From Ruegeria arenilitoris (lineage in GTDB: Bacteria; Pseudomonadota; Alphaproteobacteria; Rhodobacterales; Rhodobacteraceae), in contig NZ_WQHP01000010.1 in NCBI RefSeq assembly GCF_013035315.1, forward strand, positions 1 to 64,000: a DNA stretch of 64,000 nucleotides, in the 5' to 3' direction. The notes beneath the pieces are model-generated. The model was not told the origin of the DNA and did no database searches. It was given only the letters and a program-made list of their open reading frames with translations. Below are positions 31,415-42,268 of this stretch, one piece after another (position 1 is the stretch's first letter; every line of letters starts with the position of its first letter). The position numbers and the translations under genes are program-made.

Positions 31415-33117
31415 TACGTCAAAAACTCCTCAGCACTCAGAGCAAACACATCATCCGCCCCGGTTTGGGCCTGACCCAGCAAGCCTGAAAACTCGGGCAA
31501 CAGCGCGTTGATATAAAACCGCGCCAGTTTGAACTGTGGGCCGTCAGGCTGCGCCAAAGCAGCTTTCAGATGGTAGTGTGCGCCAAGAACACGCGCAAAA
31601 GCACGCAGATATGGCACAGCGCCAGCAAAGCGGGCATTCAGGTCTGACTGTGCGACCATCCATTCAGTCGTTTCACGCAGGCTTTCTGTCGCCTCCCAAA
31701 CGGGACCGGCCAGTTCGGGCATGGTCGCACGGGCCTGCTCGGCATGATCCTCGATCTCGTCCAGCAGGCGTGAGGCCGCATCGCCACCATCCATCATCTT
31801 GCGCGCGACGAGGTCCATGGCCTGAATGCCGTTTGTACCCTCGTAAATCGCGGTGACGCGGACATCGCGATAGTATTGCGCCGCACCGGTCTCTTCGATG
31901 AAGCCCATGCCCCCATGCACCTGCACACCGGTTTCAGATACGCGCATGCCAGTCTCGGTTCCAAAAGCTTTGCTGATCGGTGTCAGCAGAGCGGCACGGG
32001 CGATCCACTCGGGGTCGCCGGTGGCGTTGCCCATGTCGATTGCCGCGGCGTTGGCCAGCATGATAGCGCGCGCGGCGAATGTATCAGCGCGCATGCTCAT
32101 CAGCATCCGGCGCACGTCCGCATGGTCAATGATCGTACCCGACGGCGTCTTGCCCTGCTTGCGTTCCAGCGCATAGGCCAGCGCGTGCTGATATGCACCT
32201 TCGGCACAGCCAACGCCCTGACCGCCGACACCCAGACGCGCGTTGTTCATCATGGTGAACATCGCGGCCATTCCTCCGTGCTCCCGACCAATCAGCCACC
32301 CCTTGGCACCGTCATACTGCATGACACAGGTGGGAGAGCCGTGCAGGCCCATCTTATGCTCGATCGAAACGACTTTCAGATCATTGGCAATACCGGGGTT
32401 TCCCGCCTCATCCGGCAGGAACTTCGGAACCAGGAACAGGGATATCCCTTTGGTTCCGGGAACACTGTCGGGCAAGCGCGCCAGAACCAGATGGCAGATA
32501 TTCTCTGCAAAATCATTGTCGCCCCACGAGATATAAATCTTCTGCCCCGTGATCGCGTAGGTACCATCCCCGTTGGGCACGGCTTTGGACGTCAACGCGC
32601 CAACATCCGATCCGGCCTGCGGTTCGGTCAGGTTCATGGTCCCCGACCATTCCCCCGCCATCATCTTGGGCAGATAGAGCGCTTTGATCTCGTCGCTGGC
32701 GTGGTGTTCCAGCGCTTCGACCTGGCCCTGTGTCATCAGGGGGGCAACCTGTAGCGACAGGCAGGCCGCCGACATCATCTCGTTAACGGCCGTGGTCAGG
32801 GTCATCGGCAGACCCATACCACCAAACTCAGGGTCGCCGCTCATACCGATCCAGCCGCCATCGGCGATTGCCTTCCAACCGTCCGCGAATCCGGGCGAGG
32901 TCCGCATCACGCCGTTTTCCAACCGCGCAGGTTCAAGATCGCCGGGACGTTGCAGCGGGGCCAGGACCTCTTCGCAGAGCTTGCCAGCTTCGGTCAGGAT
33001 TGCCCCAACCACATCTTCGCTGGCGGAAGAAAACTTCTCGGTTGCCGCGATTTCGTCAAAGCCGACCGCGTGACGGAACAGGAATTCATAATCAGAGATT
33101 GGCGCGCGATATGGCAT
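31414..33117 (-). CDS. Acyl-CoA dehydrogenase (large, C-terminally extended type)
   Basis: 567 residues from the ATG at 33117, GAGGGAAG just upstream. Signature blocks: MNLTEPQAGSDVGAL (flavin site), ISWGDNDFAENICHLVLAR, VQVHGGMGFIEETGAAQYYRD and ITAIYEGTNGIQAMDL. The C-terminal extension of about 120 residues marks the class acting on long-chain or unusual acyl groups (the DUF/AidB-like branch). It passes electrons to ETF, whose quinone reductase is at 16.8-18.4 kb. Head of a unit with the MBL hydrolase and the DUF6173 gene. Confidence 0.92.
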   Translation of the reverse strand: MPYRAPISDYEFLFRHAVGFDEIAATEKFSSASEDVVGAILTEAGKLCEEVLAPLQRPGDLEPARLENGVMRTSPGFADGWKAIADGGWIGMSGDPEFGGMGLPMTLTTAVNEMMSAACLSLQVAPLMTQGQVEALEHHASDEIKALYLPKMMAGEWSGTMNLTEPQAGSDVGALTSKAVPNGDGTYAITGQKIYISWGDNDFAENICHLVLARLPDSVPGTKGISLFLVPKFLPDEAGNPGIANDLKVVSIEHKMGLHGSPTCVMQYDGAKGWLIGREHGGMAAMFTMMNNARLGVGGQGVGCAEGAYQHALAYALERKQGKTPSGTIIDHADVRRMLMSMRADTFAARAIMLANAAAIDMGNATGDPEWIARAALLTPISKAFGTETGMRVSETGVQVHGGMGFIEETGAAQYYRDVRVTAIYEGTNGIQAMDLVARKMMDGGDAASRLLDEIEDHAEQARATMPELAGPVWEATESLRETTEWMVAQSDLNARFAGAVPYLRAFARVLGAHYHLKAALAQPDGPQFKLARFYINALLPEFSGLLGQAQTGADDVFALSAEEFLT

Positions 33118-33252
33118 ATCTTCCCTCGGGGCTGTCTGATTGCGTTTTGCGACGGGCTTGGAATTTCTGAAGCCCACCTTTATGCATCTGGGTTCAACCG
33201 ATTACGTATCGGGCCACATGCTATACGCAATCAGAACGCGGCGTCACCACCC

Positions 33253-34197
33253 ATGATCCCCAACGGCACAATGAATTTATCCGCAGATCCGGCCGGAATC
33301 GCTCAGGCCGCAGACCTGTTGCGGCAAGGGCTGTTGGTGGCCATCCCGACCGAGACAGTCTACGGCCTTGGCGGCGATGCCCGCAATGGCGAGGCCGTCG
33401 CCAGCATCTATGCCGCCAAGGGGCGGCCCAGCTTCAACCCTCTGATCGCGCATGTGGCCTCGGTCGAAGCGGCGCAACGGTTTGTCACATGGTCCGATCA
33501 GGCACAGGCGTTGGCCGATGCGTTCTGGCCCGGTCCATTGACCCTTGTTCTGCCCTTGCGGCACGGTCACGGCATTTCCTCACTGGTCACTGCAGGGCTT
33601 GAAACCCTGGCGGTGCGCGTTCCCGCCCATCCCGCCGCGCGCGCGGTGCTGACTGCGTTTGACGGGCCGGTCGCTGCGCCTTCGGCCAATCCGTCGGGGC
33701 AAATCAGCCCCACGACGGCTGCTCATGTGCTGGCAGGCCTGAACGGGCGCATCGCAGCGGTATTGGACGATGGGCCCTGCGGGGTCGGTCTGGAAAGCAC
33801 GATTGTGGGCCTTGCCGATGAACCTGCCTTGTTGCGCCCCGGCGGCATTGCGCTGGAGCAAATCGAAGCCGTTCTGAACACGCAACTACATCTCCATCAG
33901 CCCGGCGACGCGCTGAATGCGCCGGGCCAGCTACAATCCCACTACGCACCGGATGCCCCCGTTCGCCTGAATGCCAGCAGCGCTCAGGGGGACGAGATCT
34001 TGTTGGGGTTTGGACCGGTGGACTGCGACCTGAACTTGTCAGCTTCGGGTGATCTGACTGAGGCGGCAGCGACCTTGTTCGCTGCGCTGCACAAGCTGAA
34101 CGAAACCGGCAGGCCCATCGCCGTCACGCCGATTCCGGATCACGGGTTGGGTGCAGCGATCAATGACCGCCTGCGCCGGGCCGCTGCCCCACGCTAG
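33253..34197 (+). CDS. tsaC: L-threonylcarbamoyladenylate synthase (Sua5 type)
   Basis: 314 residues from the ATG at 33253; another ATG at 33271 is in frame and neither has a clear ribosome site, while the long upstream extension overlaps the dehydrogenase gene and is not conserved. YrdC domain: AIPTETVYGLGGDA, KGRPSFNPLI (56-65) and APSANPSGQISPT. A linker then leads to a C-terminal Sua5 domain of about 100 residues. It makes the threonylcarbamoyl-AMP needed for t6A37 in tRNA. Divergent from the acyl-CoA dehydrogenase gene. The name sua5/tsaC is by family. Confidence 0.92.
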   Translation: MIPNGTMNLSADPAGIAQAADLLRQGLLVAIPTETVYGLGGDARNGEAVASIYAAKGRPSFNPLIAHVASVEAAQRFVTWSDQAQALADAFWPGPLTLVLPLRHGHGISSLVTAGLETLAVRVPAHPAARAVLTAFDGPVAAPSANPSGQISPTTAAHVLAGLNGRIAAVLDDGPCGVGLESTIVGLADEPALLRPGGIALEQIEAVLNTQLHLHQPGDALNAPGQLQSHYAPDAPVRLNASSAQGDEILLGFGPVDCDLNLSASGDLTEAAATLFAALHKLNETGRPIAVTPIPDHGLGAAINDRLRRAAAPR

Positions 34198-34752
34198 TTA
34201 AGCGCGCCCGGATTCGGCCGATAGGATCAGAGGGTCAACGCCAAGGGTGGCCAGCGCACCCTCCCACTTTTCGTCATCGGGCACATCGAACACCAGATTC
34301 GAGGACGCCTCGGTCGTCAGCCAGCCATTCATGCCGATCTCATCCTCAAGCTGCCCCGGACCCCAGCCCGAATAGCCCAGCACCAGAGTTGAGTTCAAAG
34401 GCCCGCGACCCGAGGCCAGATCTTCGAGAATATCCAGCGTCGCGGTCATGCTGAAATCTTCGTCGATATGCATGGAATGCAGGTTGGCCTCATAATCCGA
34501 ACTATGCAGGACAAATCCGCGCGACATCTCAACCGGACCGCCAAAATGAACCAACCGTTCCCCGACAACAGGGATTCGGCACGGGATATTGAGCTGCCCC
34601 AACAGGGTTTTGAGCCGCAGATCCGACGGTTTGTTGATGATCAGGCCCATCGCGCCTTCTTCGCCATGGCTGCAAAGGTACACCACCGAATGATCAAAGC
34701 GCGGATCGCCCATGCCAGGCATCGCAATCAACAGTTTTCCGGTCAGATCCAT
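34198..34752 (-). CDS. YqgE/AlgH family protein (DUF179)
   Basis: 184 residues from the ATG at 34752, the usual family length; the longer frame adds unconserved residues. LTGKLLIAMPGMGDPRFDHS, then VVYLCSHGEEGAMGLIINKP, GGPVEMSRGFVLHS and the GYSGWGPGQLEDEI motif are diagnostic. Function of the family is unclear; AlgH affects alginate genes in Pseudomonas. It converges with tsaC (adjacent stops) and is divergent from the DsbD-N gene. Confidence 0.92.
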   Translation of the reverse strand: MDLTGKLLIAMPGMGDPRFDHSVVYLCSHGEEGAMGLIINKPSDLRLKTLLGQLNIPCRIPVVGERLVHFGGPVEMSRGFVLHSSDYEANLHSMHIDEDFSMTATLDILEDLASGRGPLNSTLVLGYSGWGPGQLEDEIGMNGWLTTEASSNLVFDVPDDEKWEGALATLGVDPLILSAESGRA

Positions 34753-34897
34753 AGGCCGACATCTCTTGGTAGGTCTGTGGCAACAATGACCCTTGGTCAC
34801 CCGGAATAGCAAGGGATCAGCGCATATTTCCGCAGATTTCATCCCCATGACCGGAACGTGACTTGGAATCCTTGCGATGACCGCGCATTTATAGGTT

Positions 34898-35704
34898 ATG
34901 AATGTGAAAATCACAGTTTCGGCTATCGCTCTGGCTTTTGGCTTGTCCCTGCCCGCAACGGCGCAGGTCAATGGACCCGTGGCCGAGCTGGATATTCTGG
35001 ACGGCGGACGGACCGCGCAAGGGACCTATCTGGGCGCCGTACGCGTGACGCTGCAGGACGGGTGGAAGACCTATTGGCGCGCACCGGGCGACGCGGGCAT
35101 TCCGCCGGAATTCGACTGGAACCAGTCAAACAATGTCGGCAACGTGTCGATTACCTGGCCCGCCCCGGATGTATTTGACCAGAATGGGCTGCAATCGATC
35201 GGATATGAAAACCAACTGGTTCTGCCAGTCGAAATCACGCCGAAGAACCCTTCCAAGCCCGTAAAGCTGAAGGGAACCATGGATCTGGGTGTCTGCAAGG
35301 ATGTCTGCATCCCCGAACAGCTGGATTTCAATCACACACTGGATGCCGAGGCCGGGCGCAATCCGGCTATTGCCGCAGCGCTGGCCCAGCGGCCCTTCTC
35401 GGCACAAGAGGCGAGCGTGTCGCAGGCCAGCTGTCGCCTATCGCCCACTTCAGATGGAATGAAGATCGAAGCGCGGGTCACCATGCCCTCGGCCGGTGGG
35501 CGTGAGGTCGCCGTGATCGAGCCAGGAAATCCTGCCCTTTGGGCCTCGCAAACTCAGACCACGCGGACGGGCAACACATTGGTTGCGACGTCTGAGGTGA
35601 TCAACGCTGCGGGCGGGCCCTTTGCGCTGGACCGGTCCGAGATTCGGATCACCGTTCTGGGGGCCAATCACGCGGTGGACATCAAAGGGTGCAGCGCAGG
35701 CTGA
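34898..35704 (+). CDS. Secreted DsbD N-terminal-domain protein without a membrane domain
   Basis: 268 residues. Signal peptide about 1-22 ([16 protein letters not shown]). The rest matches the immunoglobulin-like N-terminal domain of DsbD/Scs[21 protein letters not shown] near residues 53-72 and the pair Cys133, Cys137 in GVCKDVCIP. In DsbD this domain takes electrons from the membrane domain and passes them to periplasmic proteins. Here no DsbD membrane domain or thioredoxin domain follows, and a NUDIX gene begins 13 bases after the stop. It may work with a separate CcdA-like protein, or be a copper/thiol protein of the ScsB kind. Confidence 0.85.
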   Translation: MNVKITVSAIALAFGLSLPATAQVNGPVAELDILDGGRTAQGTYLGAVRVTLQDGWKTYWRAPGDAGIPPEFDWNQSNNVGNVSITWPAPDVFDQNGLQSIGYENQLVLPVEITPKNPSKPVKLKGTMDLGVCKDVCIPEQLDFNHTLDAEAGRNPAIAAALAQRPFSAQEASVSQASCRLSPTSDGMKIEARVTMPSAGGREVAVIEPGNPALWASQTQTTRTGNTLVATSEVINAAGGPFALDRSEIRITVLGANHAVDIKGCSAG

Positions 35705-35717
35705 GCCCGATGAGATC

Positions 35718-36137
35718 ATGACCCAATCTCCGAAAATCGGCGCCTTGGCGGTTGTCCTGCACCAGGATCAGGTATTGCTTGTGCAACGCAGCAAGCAACC
35801 GGACGCAGGCCTGTGGGGGTTCCCCGGCGGTCACGTAGAATGGGGCGAAACCGTCCTGCAGGCCGCACAGCGGGAGCTGCTGGAGGAAACTGCGGTCATC
35901 GCCGAGCCGCTCCACTATCTGGACAACCTCGACCTGCTGCGCCGGGATGAAAGTGGCGAAACTCTGGTGCACTATCTGCTGGTTGGCGTCGCTTGCCGAT
36001 ACCAATCCGGCACGCCGGTCGCGGGAGATGATGCGTTAGACGCGCGTTGGTTCCCGTTAGATCAGATCCGTCAAGGCAATCTGCCGATGAGCAACCGCGT
36101 CATTGACTTGCTGGAAACCGCCCTGCGTCGCGGCTAA
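35718..36137 (+). CDS. NUDIX hydrolase
   Basis: 139 residues from the ATG at 35718. The NUDIX box is complete: G38-x5-E44-x7-R52-E53-x2-E56-E57, within GGHVEWGE and QRELLEETA. Opening [20 protein letters not shown] and [10 protein letters not shown] suggest the ADP-ribose/NADH or 8-oxo-dGTP-type branch. Substrate unknown. It is close behind the DsbD-N gene and converges with the RND permease gene (4-base overlap of stops). Confidence 0.9.
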   Translation: MTQSPKIGALAVVLHQDQVLLVQRSKQPDAGLWGFPGGHVEWGETVLQAAQRELLEETAVIAEPLHYLDNLDLLRRDESGETLVHYLLVGVACRYQSGTPVAGDDALDARWFPLDQIRQGNLPMSNRVIDLLETALRRG

Positions 36138-39100
36138 GTCAATGACCCTCTGAGCCGAGTGTAGACAAGCCCCGAAACCGTGACGCTGAGCACCAGTATC
36201 ACGGCAGCCCCGGCAAGAAATGCACCGAGGCCCATCTGCAAAATGGCCGGACCGTCCGCGGCGGCGTACAGGCCAGACAGCGCCCCGATAGGCGCGTCAT
36301 AGACCGCAGGCCAGACCATTGTCAGCGCGAACCAGACAAACATGGCAAGCCCCGTGCAGGCCAAGGCCCCCTGCACCACGCGATCCGGCGCGCGGGCAGC
36401 ACGGCGCATCGCTGTCATTGGGCGGGACAGATCGTTCAGAATGGCCAGAAGCGCAGGTACCAGAAGCAGAACCAGCAGCATCCCGAAGCCCAGCCCATAG
36501 ACCAGGGTAATCACCGTGGGTTTGAGGAACTGAGCTTGCTGTGATCCCTCATACAGCAATGGGGTCAATCCCAGCACCGTAGTTAGAGTCGTCAGCATAA
36601 CAGGCCGCAATCGATCCGCCGTACCTTCGACGATGGACGGCAAAAGACCTCGTTCCCTTTGGTATTCGTCGATGGTCGTCACCAGAACGATCGAGTCGTT
36701 GATGATGATCCCCGTCATCCCCAGCAGGCCGACAACCGTGAACATGCTGAGCGGCACATCCCATAGGTAATGCCCCCAAATCGCGCCCACCAAACCAAAC
36801 GGAATAATCGCCATCACCACCAAAGGCCGCGACCAACTGGCAAAGACCCAGGCCAACACGAGATAGATACCGGTCAGGCACAATATCAGGCCCGTACGCG
36901 CCTCTGACAGGAATTCGTCCTCTTGCTCGCTCAGGCCGGCCATGCGCCATTCGACCTGCCGTTCCGAGGCGATCTTGGGCAGGATTTCCTCGCCCATGGC
37001 CCGCGCGATCTCTGCCGCGCGTGCCGGGTCGTCTTCCGAAATATCGCCATTCACGGAAATCACCCGCAGACCGTTTTCGCGCCGGACAGTCGAGAAACCG
37101 GATTTCCGCTCGACCGACACGATATCCGCCAGAGGCACATAAACACCGTCTGGCGTGCGCATCAGCGTGCGCTCCAGGAAGTCGGCTGTCAGCTCGCCCT
37201 CGGGCAGCTCAACCCTGATCTCGGCGCTGCGCGGACCGTCGGGGAAGGTCGCCGCCTCGATCCCGTTCAACCGATCACGCAACACCCGGCCCAGCGTTTC
37301 GATGCGGAAGCCCAGAGCCTCTCCCTGCGCTGTCAGGTCGAGGATGTACTCTTCCTTGTCATAGGCCAGATTGTCTTCCAGCGCCGAAACCTCGGGGTAT
37401 TTTGACAATTCGGTCTGCAAGTCTTCGGATGCTGACTTGAGCGTATTCACATCCGCGCCGTAGAACTGGACGTCGATGGCATCGCCGCCCGGACCGGACC
37501 GCCAACCGCGGAAACTGAGCAGCTCGACCTTGGGATGACGCGGGACGAAATCCTGCAATTCACCCACAAACTCGAAACTGGAATAGGGTCGCAGGTCGGC
37601 ATCGATCAGCTCAATCGAAATTCCGCCCAGAAGGTCATTGTCCTTACCATCCGCAGCGGACAGCCCAAAACCCGCGCTTCCACCAACTTCGGCCAGAACA
37701 TAGTCGATTGGGTTCCGGCCATGGCGCTCTTCGTAGATTTGACCCAGCTCTTCGGTCGCACGCTGCAGTTCGTGCATCATAGCTAGCGTATCGGCCCGCG
37801 TGGCCCCTTCGACCATGATGAAATTGCCGGTGACCGAGCCACGTTCCGGAGCGTTAAAGAACCGCCAATTCACGTCGCCTCGGATGAACAATGCCAACTG
37901 ACTGGCCAGGATCACCACCATCAGCGCCACGACCACGTAGCGCGCCCAGACGACCCAGGCGATCAGCGGGCGGAACAGATGATCGCGCACCCAACGGAAC
38001 CCGCGATTGACCACGCGGTTGGGCATATCATACCAGTGTTCCTTGGCCGAATGCGCGATGGCATGAGCCATGTGGTTGGGCAGGATCAGAAACACCTCGA
38101 TCAGGGAGGCGATCAGAACCGCGATCACGGTGAAAGGGATGTCACGGATCAGCTCTCCAAAGCGGCCCCCGATGGCGGTCAGACCAAAAAAGGCAATCAC
38201 CGTTGTCAGGGTCGCGGCAAAAACCGGCATCGCCATGCGCCGCGCGGCGCGCTCGGCGGCTACCACCGGAGCCTCACCCAGACGGCGCGCGCGAAAGTCG
38301 GCATGTTCGCCCACAACGATGGCGTCATCTACGACAATGCCGAGCGTGATGATCAGCCCGAACAGCGAAACCATGTTTATCGACAGCCCGCCGATATACA
38401 TGAAGGCAATCGCCGCCGACATGGCGACCGGAATCCCCGCGGCAACCCAGAAGGCGATGCGCGCGTTCAGGAACAAAAACAGCAAGCAGACCACAAGGCC
38501 CAGCCCGACCAAGCCATTATCGACCAGAATATCCAGACGGTCTGTAATGGCTTGTGCGCGGGTGCGGATCAGCTCGACCGTGACGCCTTCGGGCAGGCTG
38601 GCCTGCATCTCGCGCACGACGTCTTCGACCGTGTGTTGAATTTCAATCGCATCGCCAAGGTTCGAGCGATCAATCCGCACCGACATCGCAGGGTTTTCAC
38701 CGACAAAATAGCTGCGGTCGCGGTTGACCCCTTCGACCCGGATCTGCGCCACATCGCCGACCAGCAGTTTGGAACCGTCAGTAAAGTTGCGCAGGGCGAT
38801 GCCCTCAATTTCCTCGGGGGTGCGCTTTTCCGTGCCCGTGCGAATGCGAGCATTCGCCCCGGTCACATCGCCCGCCGGGTTGGCGTTCACCTCGGCCGCG
38901 ACAGCTGATGCGACTTCGGACAGTGTGATGTCATTGGCAATCAGCTGGGCGGTGGGGACTTCGACCACGACACGCGGCGCAGCAAGGCCCCGGATCGTTG
39001 TCCGCGTCACCCCGACGGCGAACAGACGGTTGATCAGTTCATCCGTGAATTTGGCCAATTGATCCGGGTCGACAGGCCCTGTGACCACCACATCAGTCAC

Positions 39101-39532
39101 ACGATCCCGCCATGCCCCGCGGCGGATTGTAGGCTCTTCCGAGTCGTCTGGAAGACTTGTGACACTGTCGACCGCAGTACGCACTTCTTCGACGGCGCGC
39201 GACATGTCCCAATTGGGTTCGAACTCCAGCCGGATACTGGCCCGGCCCTCTCGTGAGGTCGCCTCGGTACTGGCAACCCCCTCAACGGCCAGCAAAGCAG
39301 GCTCCAGGACCTGAACGATGCCGTTGTCGACATCTTCAGGACCGGCCCCGTCCCAATCCACATTCACGTCTACGCGTTCTAGGATAACATCGGGAAAGAA
39401 CTGAGCCCGCATGTTCGGAATCGCCGCCGCACCTAGAACCAACATCACAAGAAGCAGCAGGTTGGCGACCGTCCGGTGCCGCGTGAAGTAGCTGAGGATG
39501 CCGCCCGCCGCGTCGGGGATCTCGCGCATCAT
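36134..39532 (-). CDS. RND efflux permease (AcrB family)
   Basis: 1132 residues with 12 predicted membrane segments. Transmembrane segment 4 carries the proton-relay Asp pair in [19 protein letters not shown]. The first residues include [19 protein letters not shown], then the periplasmic porter domain with [12 protein letters not shown]. The C-terminal half repeats the layout ([19 protein letters not shown]). It is longer than typical AcrB by about 80 residues at the C-terminal end. Adjacent adaptor gene (5 bases upstream) completes the inner-membrane part of a tripartite pump; the outer-membrane channel must be elsewhere. Substrate unknown. Confidence 0.95.
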   Translation of the reverse strand: MMREIPDAAGGILSYFTRHRTVANLLLLVMLVLGAAAIPNMRAQFFPDVILERVDVNVDWDGAGPEDVDNGIVQVLEPALLAVEGVASTEATSREGRASIRLEFEPNWDMSRAVEEVRTAVDSVTSLPDDSEEPTIRRGAWRDRVTDVVVTGPVDPDQLAKFTDELINRLFAVGVTRTTIRGLAAPRVVVEVPTAQLIANDITLSEVASAVAAEVNANPAGDVTGANARIRTGTEKRTPEEIEGIALRNFTDGSKLLVGDVAQIRVEGVNRDRSYFVGENPAMSVRIDRSNLGDAIEIQHTVEDVVREMQASLPEGVTVELIRTRAQAITDRLDILVDNGLVGLGLVVCLLFLFLNARIAFWVAAGIPVAMSAAIAFMYIGGLSINMVSLFGLIITLGIVVDDAIVVGEHADFRARRLGEAPVVAAERAARRMAMPVFAATLTTVIAFFGLTAIGGRFGELIRDIPFTVIAVLIASLIEVFLILPNHMAHAIAHSAKEHWYDMPNRVVNRGFRWVRDHLFRPLIAWVVWARYVVVALMVVILASQLALFIRGDVNWRFFNAPERGSVTGNFIMVEGATRADTLAMMHELQRATEELGQIYEERHGRNPIDYVLAEVGGSAGFGLSAADGKDNDLLGGISIELIDADLRPYSSFEFVGELQDFVPRHPKVELLSFRGWRSGPGGDAIDVQFYGADVNTLKSASEDLQTELSKYPEVSALEDNLAYDKEEYILDLTAQGEALGFRIETLGRVLRDRLNGIEAATFPDGPRSAEIRVELPEGELTADFLERTLMRTPDGVYVPLADIVSVERKSGFSTVRRENGLRVISVNGDISEDDPARAAEIARAMGEEILPKIASERQVEWRMAGLSEQEDEFLSEARTGLILCLTGIYLVLAWVFASWSRPLVVMAIIPFGLVGAIWGHYLWDVPLSMFTVVGLLGMTGIIINDSIVLVTTIDEYQRERGLLPSIVEGTADRLRPVMLTTLTTVLGLTPLLYEGSQQAQFLKPTVITLVYGLGFGMLLVLLLVPALLAILNDLSRPMTAMRRAARAPDRVVQGALACTGLAMFVWFALTMVWPAVYDAPIGALSGLYAAADGPAILQMGLGAFLAGAAVILVLSVTVSGLVYTRLRGSLT

Positions 39533-39537
39533 GGCGC

Positions 39538-40992
39538 TTAACCCCCTGCCCGGTTTTCAAGCCGCTGCACCAGCGAGGCGGGTACCTTGGCCTCGCTCAA
39601 CTGCCCCAACACACGGTCCTTAACCGACTGCGGCATGCGAGTGCTGGCCTCGACCTGAGCCACCAACCGGGCACGTTGTTCCTCAGACAACTCGACCATA
39701 TCAGGCGCGGCCCCTGCGTTTTCATCAACGCGCAAGGGTCGTACACGAACACCTGCGCCCAACAGAGGCGTACGACCGATCACCACCTCGCGCCCGGCCA
39801 GCCCATCGCCGCGTAGCAGAACCTCATCCCCCTGGCGGCGGATCAACTGCACTGGCAGTGCCTCGAGCCGATCATTTTCGTCCAACACCAGAACCGTTCC
39901 AACAGCGTCCAGAACGGACGACGGCAGCCGCACCACGTTATCCAGCGGTTGTTCCTGTACCGTAACGGTTACGAAATCGCCCGGCTTGAACCCCGAGGCG
40001 TCGTCCATTCGAGCATAGATCAAGCGTCCGGTCTGGCCTTCACCCGCCGAGCCGCTGTCACGGCTGATACGGCCCTGTGCCGTCAGATCGGTTCCCGTAA
40101 CCTCGAGCGAAACGGTGACCGGTGCGTCGATCAGATCGCCATTGGCATCCAGCAACCGAACGTATTGTGCGGTCGAGACACGAAAAGCGACCTCAAGCGC
40201 GGTAGGGTCAACAAGCTCGGCCAGCTTTTCATTTGCGGACACCAGCCGCCCTTCGACCAGTGTCACATCGGTCAGCGTCCCGCCAAATCGGGCGCGAATG
40301 GTCATGTCGTCAAGATCACGTTCCGCGGCTTCCAGTGCGATGCGGGCCCGGGCCAGCAACGTGGTCGCCTGATCCACGCGGGACTCGGCCTGAGCCAACG
40401 CAATCCGACGCGCCAGAACTGCCTGCTGCGCAGCGGCCTTGGCCAGTTCAGCCTCTTCCACTGCGGCTGCAGCCCCAACACCACGGGTTTGCAAGTCTTG
40501 CTGGCGCTGCAACGCACGCCCACGCAGTTCCGCCTGCGCCTCGGCCGCGTTCAACTCGTCCTGCGCCAACAGCAAAGACCGTTCTGCGTCCCGCTCTTCG
40601 AATTGCGCATCCAGCAAGTCCGACTTGGCGCGATCCAAGGCAGATTGGGCATCGGCAGGGTCAAGCTCGACCAAAACCTCGCCCGCGGTGACTGCGCCGC
40701 CATCTTCGAAATCCTCGGACAGACCAACAACACGCCCACCTAAAGCGGCCCGTAGCTCCAACCTGCGGCGGCTTTGCACCTCGCCGAAGGCTTCAAGGTT
40801 TGGGGTAACTGTTTCAAATTCCGCTGGCCGAACGGTCACGGCAAAGACACGCTCGCGGGCCTGTGGGGCAGAGTCTTCGCGCGTCAGAACGTCCTGCACC
40901 GCGCCCGAGATCATCTGCGCGGCCACAAACAACAGCGCCAACGTCAGCGACGTCAGAAAGACCCCAACAAGGCTTTGCCTCAGAAATCGCAT
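39538..40992 (-). CDS. RND periplasmic adaptor (membrane fusion protein)
   Basis: 484 residues. An N-terminal anchor (SLVGVFLTSLTLALLFVAAQ), a barrel-sandwich half with VRPAEFETVTPNLEAFGEV, a long alpha-hairpin (about 120-230, heptad pattern with many Ala, Gln, Glu), and a second half with GRVVGLSEDFEDGGAV-like lipoyl sequence. It links the permease downstream to an outer-membrane channel. Start at 40992; 5 bases separate it from the permease gene. Confidence 0.92.
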   Translation of the reverse strand: MRFLRQSLVGVFLTSLTLALLFVAAQMISGAVQDVLTREDSAPQARERVFAVTVRPAEFETVTPNLEAFGEVQSRRRLELRAALGGRVVGLSEDFEDGGAVTAGEVLVELDPADAQSALDRAKSDLLDAQFEERDAERSLLLAQDELNAAEAQAELRGRALQRQQDLQTRGVGAAAAVEEAELAKAAAQQAVLARRIALAQAESRVDQATTLLARARIALEAAERDLDDMTIRARFGGTLTDVTLVEGRLVSANEKLAELVDPTALEVAFRVSTAQYVRLLDANGDLIDAPVTVSLEVTGTDLTAQGRISRDSGSAGEGQTGRLIYARMDDASGFKPGDFVTVTVQEQPLDNVVRLPSSVLDAVGTVLVLDENDRLEALPVQLIRRQGDEVLLRGDGLAGREVVIGRTPLLGAGVRVRPLRVDENAGAAPDMVELSEEQRARLVAQVEASTRMPQSVKDRVLGQLSEAKVPASLVQRLENRAGG

Positions 40993-41077
40993 GTAAAATT
41001 CACCCCGGTTGCATCAGGCTGCCATACACAAAAGGTAGCCGGACAGCAGAAAATGCCAAGCCACAAAGCGGTTACGA

Positions 41078-41089
41078 ACGTTTAAACGT
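41078..41089. repeat. Perfect 12-base palindrome ACGTTTAAACGT
   Basis: It lies 10 bases downstream of the moaB stop and 86 bases upstream of the adaptor start, so it may be an operator of the efflux genes. No other copy was seen in the window. Confidence 0.3.
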
Positions 41090-41098
41090 GCGACCAGT

Positions 41099-41641
41099 CT
41101 ACTTCCGTCGCAAATGTTCGTCCAATCGGGGCATTATTTCCACAAAGTTGCAGGGGCGGTGGCGATAGTCGAGTTGTTTCTCCAGAATCTCGTCCCATGC
41201 ATCCTTGCAGGCCCCCGGACTTCCGGGCAGCGCGAACAGATACGTACCACCCGCGACACCACCTGTCGCGCGGGATTGGACCGCCGAAGTGCCGATCTTT
41301 TGCATCGAAACGATCGTGAAAACGGTGCCGAAGGCGTCGATTTCCTTCTCATACACATCCCGATGCGCCTCGACCGTCACGTCGCGGCCTGTCAGACCGG
41401 TGCCGCCGGTCGAGATCACGACGTCAATTTCGGGATCGCCGACCCACAGGCGCAGTTGCGCCGCGATTTCACCGCGTTCGTCTTGGATGATCTTTCGGTC
41501 AACCAAGACATGGCCCGCGCGCTCGATCCGTTCGACCAGTGTCTGCCCCGAGCGATCATCTTCGATAGACCGCGTGTCCGAAACAGTCAGAACAGCGATC
41601 CGGACCGGAATGAACTCTAGGCTTTCGTCAATGCGTGACAT
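41099..41641 (-). CDS. moaB: Molybdenum cofactor biosynthesis protein B (MoaB)
   Basis: 180 residues of the MogA/MoaB fold. VRIAVLTVSDTRSIEDDRSG, VVISTGGTGLTGRDVT (molybdopterin-binding loop) and a C-terminal ALPGSPGACKDAWDEIL are the family blocks. It adenylylates or otherwise readies molybdopterin before MoeA acts; moeA is 20 kb away in this window. It is followed upstream by the LysE exporter gene with 6 bases between, so it is the last gene of a four-gene - strand unit (udg, phosphoesterase, lysE, moaB). Confidence 0.92.
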   Translation of the reverse strand: MSRIDESLEFIPVRIAVLTVSDTRSIEDDRSGQTLVERIERAGHVLVDRKIIQDERGEIAAQLRLWVGDPEIDVVISTGGTGLTGRDVTVEAHRDVYEKEIDAFGTVFTIVSMQKIGTSAVQSRATGGVAGGTYLFALPGSPGACKDAWDEILEKQLDYRHRPCNFVEIMPRLDEHLRRK

Positions 41642-41647
41642 TTTGCG

Positions 41648-42268
41648 TCAGGCCCTTTCCATAATCGCTAGGCGGATGGCGAGGGCTGTAAAAATCCCTC
41701 CGGTCACCCAACCCATGATGCGTGAGGCACGCGGGTTCGAGATCAGCACTTTGCCTGCGCCACCGGCAAAAATGCCAACCAGCCCGTTCACCACAAAACC
41801 GCCGACCGCAATAATCGCGCCAAACGTCAGGAACTGCACAAGGATCGAGCCCGCGGCCGGATTCACGAATTGTGGGATAAAGGCCAGTACGAACAGTATC
41901 ACCTTGGGGTTGGTCAGATTCACGATCAACCCATCCCGAAACGCGAACCGCGTGGGTCTAGGTGGTGCATCCGCCGAGACGGCACCATTTCGTATGGCTC
42001 CCCACGCCAGGTACAGCAGATACCCGACGCCTACCCAACGGATAACATCGAACAGCCACGGCAGGCTGTTCACCGCAGCGCCCAAGCCAAGACCGGCCAG
42101 TAGAACATGCACCAACAACCCGGTCGCAACACCCGCGCTGGCCACGAGCGCCGGTCTGGGGCCTGACTTCAGACCCTGACCAAAGCAGAACATCATGTCA
42201 GCGCCGGGCGTGAAATTCAGCGCCAAGGCTGCCGGGATGAAGGCCAGCAGCGTAACCGTGTCAATCAT
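41648..42268 (-). CDS. LysE/RhtB family amino acid exporter
   Basis: 206 residues from the ATG at 42268, which overlaps the phosphoesterase stop (ATGA). About six membrane segments. LNFTPGADMMFCFGQGLKSG is the family signature and VNLTNPKVILFVLAFIPQFV the second. Probable export of amino acids or homoserine-type compounds; substrate unknown. Confidence 0.9.
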   Translation of the reverse strand: MIDTVTLLAFIPAALALNFTPGADMMFCFGQGLKSGPRPALVASAGVATGLLVHVLLAGLGLGAAVNSLPWLFDVIRWVGVGYLLYLAWGAIRNGAVSADAPPRPTRFAFRDGLIVNLTNPKVILFVLAFIPQFVNPAAGSILVQFLTFGAIIAVGGFVVNGLVGIFAGGAGKVLISNPRASRIMGWVTGGIFTALAIRLAIMERA

